Shown here: positions 25,452 to 31,988 of the stretch, in pieces
Position numbering within the stretch: position 1 is the stretch's first letter
Layout of the letters: each line of letters begins with the position of its first letter
From: Paracoccaceae bacterium
GTDB taxonomy: Bacteria > Pseudomonadota > Alphaproteobacteria > Rhodobacterales > Rhodobacteraceae
Reading direction: 5' to 3'
Assembly: GCA_020446815.1 (NCBI GenBank)
Contig: JAGRDY010000018.1
Location: 62,001-126,000, forward strand
DNA length: 64,000 nt
Notes under the pieces: model-generated
Database searches by the model: none
The model's input: only the letters and a program-made list of their open reading frames with translations
Told to the model about the DNA's origin: nothing
Translations under genes and position numbers: made by a program

Positions 25452-27392
25452 ATGAGCGCGCCGAGAAACGAGATGGAGCTGAAAGAGGAAGCGGTTCGCG
25501 CCCATTATGCGGCGGCTGCGGAAATGCTGATGGGGATCGATCACGCGCCGCGTCTGGCCACCGCCAAGCTGACGGTGATGGCGGCGGAAAAATCGCCCGA
25601 AGTGGCGGGCATGCAGCGGCGGTTCCGATCGACCACGCCGGGGCTGGTGACACGTTCGATGGCGCGCAGCGAGGGGGTGCGGCTGATCGACCGGATCGCC
25701 CTGGCCGATGATGACGATCCGCTGACCTCGCCCTTGCAGGCGGCCACCGCCCATGCGCTGCGTCGCGCGCTGGCGATTTCGCTGGCGATGGGGGAGGTGT
25801 TTTCGCGCCAGACCGGGCTGGTGGAGTTGAAGAAGGCCAATCTCGAAAACCGCCTGCCGGGCGCGCGCGCGGCCGAGTTCACCGAATTGCTGGCCGCCGA
25901 GGCGCTGGTGGCGCTGTCGGTTTTCGCCAATGCCACGGCGTTCCTGCTGGCGGAACATGCCGCGGAAGGGACGGTGGATATCGGCGTGGTCGAAGAGGTG
26001 TTGACCGATAATGCGCAGCTGGCGTTGCATGGCGCGCTCTGGGAGCTGGATCAGGACATCGCGGTCTTTGCCAGGGACGAACGGACGCTGATCGCCACGG
26101 TTCTGGCTTTTGCCGAACAATTGATGGACAAGGTGCGTATGCGCGCCGCGACAGCGCCGCGCCTGACCGCTTTTACCGGCGTCAATTTCCGGGTCGAGGC
26201 GGACGATTTTCCCATTTCGGGTTTCGATCCGGCGCGCAGGGCCAGGGGCACGGTGCTGGAGATGAGTTTCAAGCAGCCGCATGAGGTGGTGGGCAACCAT
26301 ATCGCCAAGTATCAGGCGATGCGGCTGGCCAAGATGTTGATGGCCTATGATTTCAAACAAGGGAGCAACCCCTTTGTCGAGATGGGCGGGTTCATCTTCA
26401 CCTTCATGGGCGATGGCAAGCCGGGGACCGGCAAGACCACGCTCATCCAGATGATGGCGGGGCTGCTGCACGGCTATTGCGAGATTGCCGGTTATCCGTT
26501 CCGCTACGCCAATCTGTCCATCGACAACGTCGATTCCTATCAGGGCAAGTCCGGGCAGAACGCCAAGGCATTCATCACCGGGGTGACGGACCCCGCGGTG
26601 ATCGGTTTCGGAACGGTTGACGATATCGACCAGGTGGCCGGAAAGCGCGGCGACCGGCAGTCATCGGCGGGCCAGCAGGAGATCACGGCGGTGCTGATGG
26701 AGGCCTTCGCCGGGGCCAATACCGTGGTGCGCGGCAACTGCACCTTCGGGATGTTTTCCAACTTCCCGGAAAACGTGGACGATGCGCTCCGCCAGCGCGC
26801 CGGGGCGCGGTTTCTGGTCGATGGGCCGCAGACCCGCGAGGACTACATCGACATTCTCGCGCTGCTTCTGGGCAAGAACCATGGCATTCCGCTGGGCGAT
26901 CACGAACTTTACGCGGCTCAGGAGATCAGGCGCGCGGTGGCGGCAAGTTTCGCCGGCCACGCGGTTCCGCGTGAGGCGGGGCTGACGGCGGTGTGGAACG
27001 ATGTCGAGGCGCGGATCGGCGCCCTCGACACGATCGCCAAGCTCGGGGCCTATCTGAAGGCCATTCAGGAAGCCGACCCGCGTTTCACCGGCCGGGCGAT
27101 CAAGAACATCACCGATGCGGTGAAGGTGCGGGCGATGGACTTCGAGCTGCCTGACGCGTGGATGGAAGAGCCGGATCTGTTCCTGTTCAAGCCTTACGAC
27201 GAGAAGGCGGCGATGATCGCGGAGCTGCGCAAGCCGATCACCACCGAGATGGTGGTGCAGGAGATCAACCGCTATGCGGACAGCGAATTCCGCTATGCCG
27301 ACAAGTCGGACGAAGTGGCTATCGAGAACGCGGTGCGGGACATGCGGCGGATGGAAGAGGCCAAGCGGCGGTATCTGGAGGTGAAGGGGTGA
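25452..27392 (+). CDS. AAA-type ATPase, large cluster protein
   Basis: A protein of 646 residues. The first ~300 are helical and unlike known domains. A P-loop, GDGKPGTGKTT, lies at about residues 319-329. A Walker B-like strand VIGFGTVDDID follows at ~380-390. GMFSNFPENVDDALRQRAGARF then carries a sensor-type Asn and an arginine-finger candidate, so the AAA+ core appears intact. The C-terminus is charged. ATG 25452 has GAGGAT 5 nt upstream and replaces a longer frame starting in the repeat. It is the energy-driving element of the cluster 22387-30759. The stop overlaps a 26-codon ORF (TGATG). Confidence 0.75.
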   Translation: MSAPRNEMELKEEAVRAHYAAAAEMLMGIDHAPRLATAKLTVMAAEKSPEVAGMQRRFRSTTPGLVTRSMARSEGVRLIDRIALADDDDPLTSPLQAATAHALRRALAISLAMGEVFSRQTGLVELKKANLENRLPGARAAEFTELLAAEALVALSVFANATAFLLAEHAAEGTVDIGVVEEVLTDNAQLALHGALWELDQDIAVFARDERTLIATVLAFAEQLMDKVRMRAATAPRLTAFTGVNFRVEADDFPISGFDPARRARGTVLEMSFKQPHEVVGNHIAKYQAMRLAKMLMAYDFKQGSNPFVEMGGFIFTFMGDGKPGTGKTTLIQMMAGLLHGYCEIAGYPFRYANLSIDNVDSYQGKSGQNAKAFITGVTDPAVIGFGTVDDIDQVAGKRGDRQSSAGQQEITAVLMEAFAGANTVVRGNCTFGMFSNFPENVDDALRQRAGARFLVDGPQTREDYIDILALLLGKNHGIPLGDHELYAAQEIRRAVAASFAGHAVPREAGLTAVWNDVEARIGALDTIAKLGAYLKAIQEADPRFTGRAIKNITDAVKVRAMDFELPDAWMEEPDLFLFKPYDEKAAMIAELRKPITTEMVVQEINRYADSEFRYADKSDEVAIENAVRDMRRMEEAKRRYLEVKG

Positions 27393-27472
27393 TGATGCAA
27401 TTGCGCTGGAAACGGACCTTTGGCAGGATTATGTTATCCGCGAGCGTAGTAAAAATTGTTGGGAGCGTTTGA
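27392..27472 (+). CDS. Possible 26-residue small protein linking AAA ATPase and DUF2188 genes
   Basis: ATG 27392 overlaps the AAA stop (TGATG) and is preceded by a strong purine-rich GGAGGTGAAGGGG. Its own TGA (27470-27472) overlaps the ATG of the DUF2188 gene in the same TGATG arrangement. The product starts with a basic segment (LRWKRTFGR) and ends in a hydrophobic one (IMLSASVVKIVGSV). It could be a coupling peptide, a small membrane peptide, or a remnant of an inserted gene. Nothing else supports expression. Confidence 0.35.
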   Translation: MMQLRWKRTFGRIMLSASVVKIVGSV

Positions 27473-27696
27473 TGGCTGGAAAAGGACAACATGTCGTTCC
27501 CCGCGACGGGCGCTGGAGTGTTCGCAAAGCAGGCTCTGATCGAGCTACGCGTACCTTTGACACACAAAGGGAAGCGATTTCCGAGGCGCGAAAAATTGCC
27601 AAAAATCAGGGAACCGAGCTCTACATTCACGGTCGAGATGGCCGTATTCGTGAAAGGGACTCATACGGCAAAGATCCTTTTCCATCGAAAGGTTGA
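27472..27696 (+). CDS. DUF2188 domain protein
   Basis: A 74-residue basic protein: HVVPRDGRWSVRKAGSDRATRTFDTQREAISEARKIAKNQGTELYIHGRDGRI matches the DUF2188 pattern (H-V-x-P-x-x-x-G-W-x-V, a central helix, then a strand with HGRDGxI). Function unknown; common in mobile and accessory regions. GGGAG precedes ATG by 7 nt. The stop overlaps the TTG start of the next gene, so the pair is translationally coupled. Base composition is AT-richer than the operon around it. Confidence 0.8.
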   Translation: MAGKGQHVVPRDGRWSVRKAGSDRATRTFDTQREAISEARKIAKNQGTELYIHGRDGRIRERDSYGKDPFPSKG

Positions 27697-28331
27697 GCTT
27701 GGCCGATTCGGGGTTTAGTCGAAACGTATTCGTAAACTGTCCTTTTGACACCGAGTACGAATCGATACTTCAAGCGGTATTGTTCACGTTGGTTCGATTT
27801 GGACTGACGCCGCGCATTGCCACCGAGAGAAGTGACGCGGGTGAAACGCGGATCGACAAAATTCAAGAACTCATAGTGTCCTCCAAATACTCAATTCACG
27901 ACTTGAGTCGCTGTCAGGCGCGAACGGTTGGTGAGCACTATCGACTCAACATGCCGTTTGAGCTGGGGCTGGATTTCGGATGCCGGAACTATGGCGGCGA
28001 GCAGTTTTCGGAGAAGAAAATCCTTGTGCTTGAGGAGCAACAATACAGATATCAGGTTGCAATTTCTGACCTCGCCGGATGCGATATTGAAGCTCATGCG
28101 GGCAACTATGCTGTTGCCATGCGGAAAGTACGAAACTGGCTGGTCGGTCAGGGAGACTTCGAAACGGTAGGTGCTGCCCGTGTGCTGAGTGAGTACGAGG
28201 ATTTCCAAGAATGGCACCTGGAGAGGCAGATTGCGGCCGGTTTTTCAGAAGATGACATATTGGATTTTTCCACGGCGGAACTTCTGACGGCCATGAAAAG
28301 ATGGGTTGCCGAAGGCAAGCCGCGCGACTGA
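27693..28331 (+). CDS. TIR/nucleoside-deoxyribosyltransferase-like Rossmannoid protein (putative NAD- or nucleotide-cleaving effector)
   Basis: The 212-residue protein starts with strand NVFVNCPFDTEYESIL. It continues with GLTPRIATE, RIDKIQELIVSSKYSIHDLSR and RLNMPFELGLDFG, then the strand KKILVLEE. The order (strand, helix, strand, DLSR, helix with conserved Glu in PFELG) resembles the fold shared by TIR domains and nucleoside 2-deoxyribosyltransferases, where the Glu is catalytic. A defence role is therefore possible, but unproven. The start is TTG 27693, overlapping the DUF2188 stop. GC is clearly below the neighbours. The next cluster gene follows 11 nt after its stop. Confidence 0.55.
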   Translation: MSLADSGFSRNVFVNCPFDTEYESILQAVLFTLVRFGLTPRIATERSDAGETRIDKIQELIVSSKYSIHDLSRCQARTVGEHYRLNMPFELGLDFGCRNYGGEQFSEKKILVLEEQQYRYQVAISDLAGCDIEAHAGNYAVAMRKVRNWLVGQGDFETVGAARVLSEYEDFQEWHLERQIAAGFSEDDILDFSTAELLTAMKRWVAEGKPRD

Positions 28332-28342
28332 GGAGTTGTGAC

Positions 28343-29707
28343 ATGAAACGCCTCATCGAAAAGGGTCTGATGTTCGGCAATCTCATCCACGTCGAAAGCC
28401 CGGCGCTGATCGCGCGCTACAACCGGGCGCTGAAACAACTGACAGGCAAGACGACCGCGCTGACCGATTTTCACATTGACATTTCCGGCTATTCGCCCGA
28501 GGTGGGCGATGATCTGGGCGACCACCTTTACCTCAATCCGAAGGGCTGCAACCGGCAGTTCATCCTGCTGACCACCGATCAGAAGAACGCGCCGCTCCTC
28601 AATGCCAAATTCTCCACCTCGCGCGGAATCCTGCGTCAGTTCATCGCAGAGAACGAATCGCAGCTCTTCAGCCTGACGGCGCGCGATGCGGTGGCGGGAG
28701 AGCTGGAAAACACCGTTTATGATCTGGCCAGCGCGGCGCGGCTTTTCGATATCCGCCGGATTACCGTCACCGCCGACACCACCGGCAATCAACTGGCCGA
28801 AGCGCAGAAGCTGGCCGGGCTGATCGAACGCTTCCGCAAGGAGGAAGACGCCTGGTGGGACGATGTGCTGATCGCCGAGATGATCGGCCTGGCCAGGACC
28901 GCGGGCGATGTGGTGCGCCATCCGGTGGCGCTGAAATCCACCAGTTTCGATCAGGGCAATTTCTGGACTGCGCATTTCGGCGGCATCTATGTTTTTCGCG
29001 ATGTGGCGCATCCGGCGGCGATCACCGCGGGGCCGCGCCAGGATCTGGGGCCCCTGCCGATCGCCCATGTCTTCGAGATCGGCGCGCGCAACCACATCGC
29101 CCGGTTTCTGGAACTGAACGATCTGGCCGAACCCATCGTCACCGCGCGCGGCGCCGATGCGGCGGCAATCCTGCGCCAGAAGATGGATTTCATCCTGGTC
29201 GATGCGGCCTCGACGCTGGGACTCGATACCGGGTCGGGGTCGCGGCGCGAATTGCGCGGCGTGGCGCAACGGCTGGGCGCGCGTCTGCCGGACGCGTTTC
29301 AGGGCCTCGCCGCGGTGCTGCGCTGGGCTGAAACCGGCGGGCCCTGGCCACGCATCACCTCGACCCATCCGGCCTATTTCTACACGCTGCGCGCCCGCCC
29401 GCATGCCGACCGCGATCTGGTGAACATGCTGCTGGCCGAACTGGCGCCGCTTGATGTGCGCCAGCTATTCATCTGCCACAAGGAGCTGTTCTACCACCTC
29501 TACAAGGGCTGGTCGGAGCCGAAAAAAGCCTATGTCGCCGATTTCCTTGAACGCGAGTATCAGATAGACAAGGCTGGCGCGCGGGCGGCGCTGTTCGGGG
29601 CCGAACCGGGGATGGCCGAGCCATCGGCGGAACGCCCAGAAGCGGGCGGGCGCGATATCGTCGATCTTGTCGGCCCCTGGGGCGCCGTGAGAAGGGAACG
29701 CAGATGA
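28343..29707 (+). CDS. Conserved protein of unknown function, cluster member (possibly DUF6638)
   Basis: A 454-residue soluble protein beginning MKRLIEKGLMFGNLIHVESPALIARYNRAL, with no membrane span or recognised catalytic motif. Conserved-looking stretches include the N-terminal LTDFHIDISGYSPEVGDDLGDHLYLNP, a central STSFDQGNFWTAHFGGIYVFRD, and near the C-terminus LFICHKELFYHLYKGWSEPKKAYVADFLEREY. I recall this family as DUF6638, from memory. GAGGAG stands upstream of ATG 28343. GC returns to the high level of the AAA gene, so this is native to the cluster. It overlaps the next small membrane gene by 4 nt. Confidence 0.62.
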   Translation: MKRLIEKGLMFGNLIHVESPALIARYNRALKQLTGKTTALTDFHIDISGYSPEVGDDLGDHLYLNPKGCNRQFILLTTDQKNAPLLNAKFSTSRGILRQFIAENESQLFSLTARDAVAGELENTVYDLASAARLFDIRRITVTADTTGNQLAEAQKLAGLIERFRKEEDAWWDDVLIAEMIGLARTAGDVVRHPVALKSTSFDQGNFWTAHFGGIYVFRDVAHPAAITAGPRQDLGPLPIAHVFEIGARNHIARFLELNDLAEPIVTARGADAAAILRQKMDFILVDAASTLGLDTGSGSRRELRGVAQRLGARLPDAFQGLAAVLRWAETGGPWPRITSTHPAYFYTLRARPHADRDLVNMLLAELAPLDVRQLFICHKELFYHLYKGWSEPKKAYVADFLEREYQIDKAGARAALFGAEPGMAEPSAERPEAGGRDIVDLVGPWGAVRRERR

Positions 29708-29982
29708 TTGCCTTGATCCGCCTTGCCCTTTTCGGTTTCATCGGCCTGTCGGTGATCTATTTTCTGGTGTCGGTCTATTCGCGGTCGGTGCGGCGCGAAA
29801 AGCTGGAAAGACGTTGGGACGAATATCCGCCCGAAGGGCAGGGCAATGCCGAACGCAGCGCCTATATAGAGGCCGGGATGCGCGACTATGAAAAGGGGTT
29901 GCGCAAGAAGCTGATCTGGCTGGTCTATGTCATCCCGATGATCGTGGTGGCGGTGACGGTCTATCTGGTCAATTACCAATAG
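29704..29982 (+). CDS. Small bitopic membrane protein, cluster member
   Basis: A 92-residue protein with hydrophobic helices at residues ~4-24 and ~71-89, joined by a charged segment (RREKLERRWDEYPPEGQGNAERSAYIEAGMRDYEKGLRKK). No family recognised. ATG overlaps the upstream stop (ATGA). It is followed by the DUF1523 gene after 9 nt, and probably anchors or senses for the cluster at the inner membrane. Confidence 0.65.
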   Translation: MIALIRLALFGFIGLSVIYFLVSVYSRSVRREKLERRWDEYPPEGQGNAERSAYIEAGMRDYEKGLRKKLIWLVYVIPMIVVAVTVYLVNYQ

Positions 29983-29991
29983 GAGGTGGCG

Positions 29992-30759
29992 ATGTCGGGT
30001 TGGATTTACTGGGGGATCGTTGCTCTCGTCATCGTCGGCGTGGTCGTGGGCATCAACATCTGGCTGCCGAAGGGCAGCAAGGGGCGCAGGCGGCTGAAAT
30101 GGTCGCTCTGGGCGCTGGCGATCCTGATCGTCGGGGGGTTCTTGCACTACACCTTGCCGCGCCATGATATCGTGCGGGTGGTCAATACCTATCAGGAACG
30201 TCAGGATCTGCATGACTGGACGCGGATCTTCTGGTCCAGTCCCGACGATCAGGCCGGCACATTGGCCAACCGCGATGTGCAGTTCATCCAGACGGTTCTG
30301 GCCAACGGCGATCCGATGGTCTATCGCAACGAGGATACCGGCTGGTCCTGGCCGCCCTATTTCAAGTTCGACACCGCCAATCTGCAAACCGAGGCGGAAG
30401 ATCTGAAATCGACCGCCGCAAATCCGCAATGGGTGGCCGTCACCCGCTATGGCTGGCGCATCGTCTACCTTTCCACCTTTCCCAATGCCGTCGGGATCCG
30501 TCCGGTGGCGGGGCCGGATGCGACGATCATTCCCTGGGTCAATATCGTGCTCTTGATCGCTTTCGTTATCCTCGTGCTGCTGTTTCGCCGGATGTGGCTG
30601 CAATTTCGCGAACGCTCCATCGATCCGCTACTGGAAAACGTCGAGGAAGCCTGGGAAAGCGTCGATGAACGCGCCGATCTGGCGGCGGGCCGGGCGCGCG
30701 GGGTCTGGGGCCGGTTTACCGGCTGGCTGCGAACCTGGAAAGGCACGCCGCGAAAGTAG
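29992..30759 (+). CDS. DUF1523 family membrane protein
   Basis: A 255-residue protein with two N-terminal helices (residues ~4-22 and ~34-52), a periplasmic domain of about 115 residues with HDIVRVVNTYQERQD and DVQFIQTVLANGDPMVYRNEDTGWSWPPYFKFDTANL, a third helix (~182-199) and a charged C-terminal cytoplasmic tail. This is the DUF1523 pattern; the function is unknown. AGGAGG lies 6 nt before ATG 29992. It closes the uncharacterised block starting at 22387. Confidence 0.78.
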   Translation: MSGWIYWGIVALVIVGVVVGINIWLPKGSKGRRRLKWSLWALAILIVGGFLHYTLPRHDIVRVVNTYQERQDLHDWTRIFWSSPDDQAGTLANRDVQFIQTVLANGDPMVYRNEDTGWSWPPYFKFDTANLQTEAEDLKSTAANPQWVAVTRYGWRIVYLSTFPNAVGIRPVAGPDATIIPWVNIVLLIAFVILVLLFRRMWLQFRERSIDPLLENVEEAWESVDERADLAAGRARGVWGRFTGWLRTWKGTPRK

Positions 30760-30878
30760 CCGCGTCAATGATCCGGCCTTTGACCCGGCGGTCAAATAAC
30801 CGCATTGCCGCAAGACGCGACAATCGCTAGCGTCTTCGGCTATGATCCGGCAGATCCGAACGACAGGATGAATCCACC

Positions 30879-31850
30879 GTGCCCGCGCAATCGCCCCTCG
30901 CGTCCAACCGTCCGCGCAATAGCGGTGTGCCCTTGCAGACCGGCTGGTTTGACCAGATCGCGGTCAACAGCCCGGCGGCGGAACGGCGCGCGGCGACGCT
31001 GACGACACGGCGCACGGTCAAGAAGGAATGGCAGGCGGCCTGGCTGGTCAACGCGATCCGCTGCGTCGATCTGACAACGCTTTCGGGCGACGACACACCC
31101 GACCGGGTCATGCGCCTTTGCGCCAAGGCGCGGCGGCCCCTGGCCGATCACATCATGGCGGGGCTGGGGCTCGATCATCTGACCACCGGGGCGGTCTGCG
31201 TCTATCCGACGATGGTGGCCGCCGCCGTCAGGGGATTGGCGGGCAGCGATGTTCCTGTCGCCTCGGTCGCCACCGGCTTTCCCGCCGGGCTGATGCCCTT
31301 GCCGCTCAGGCTGGCCGAAATACGTTACGGCGTGGACGAAGGCGCCGATGAGATCGACATCGTGATTTCCCGCGCCCATGTGCTCAATGCCGACTGGGCG
31401 GCGCTGTATGACGAGGTGGCGGCGATGCGCGAGGCCTGCGGCGGCGCGCATATGAAGGCGATCCTCGCGACCGGCGATCTGAAGACCCTGCGCAATGTCT
31501 ACAAGGCCAGCATGGTGGCGATGCAGGCGGGGGCCGATTTCATCAAGACATCGACCGGCAAGGAAGGCGTCAACGCCACGCTGCCGGTCAGCCTGATCAT
31601 GGTGCGGGCGCTGCGCGATTACGGGCGGCGCACCGGCCAGCAGGTCGGTTTCAAGCCGGCGGGCGGGCTGAAGACTGCCAGGGACGCCATCGCCTGGCAG
31701 ATCCTGATGAAGGAAGAACTGGGCAACGACTGGCTGTGCCCCGATCTGTTCAGGCTCGGGGCCTCGTCGATGCTGGGTGATATCGAACGCCAGTTGGAAC
31801 ATTTCGTCACCGGGCGCTATGCTGCGTCCTCTCGCCATGCGCTGGCGTGA
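30879..31850 (+). CDS. deoC: Deoxyribose-phosphate aldolase
   Basis: A 323-residue protein with the DeoC core: CVDLTTLSGDDTPDRV, CVYPTMV, VATGFPAG, EIDIVISRAHV, and the Schiff-base Lys in DFIKTSTGK, then GFKPAGGLKTARDA. It splits 2-deoxyribose 5-phosphate to glyceraldehyde 3-phosphate and acetaldehyde. About 50 N-terminal residues exceed the E. coli enzyme, as in the longer DeoC subclass. GTG 30879 is the start used. A 7-bp stem AAGACGC/GCGTCTT lies about 45 nt upstream. Confidence 0.93.
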   Translation: MPAQSPLASNRPRNSGVPLQTGWFDQIAVNSPAAERRAATLTTRRTVKKEWQAAWLVNAIRCVDLTTLSGDDTPDRVMRLCAKARRPLADHIMAGLGLDHLTTGAVCVYPTMVAAAVRGLAGSDVPVASVATGFPAGLMPLPLRLAEIRYGVDEGADEIDIVISRAHVLNADWAALYDEVAAMREACGGAHMKAILATGDLKTLRNVYKASMVAMQAGADFIKTSTGKEGVNATLPVSLIMVRALRDYGRRTGQQVGFKPAGGLKTARDAIAWQILMKEELGNDWLCPDLFRLGASSMLGDIERQLEHFVTGRYAASSRHALA

Positions 31851-31988
31851 CCGCAACGGATGTGCGCCGCAACGCCGCGCCCATGCGGCGCGCGCGTCTT
31901 TCGCGCTGCGCGGGCCGTTTGCCACCCCAACCCCCGAAGGCGCCTTGCCGCGACAACCGGCCGGGCCAGAAGAAAGCAGAATGTGCGG

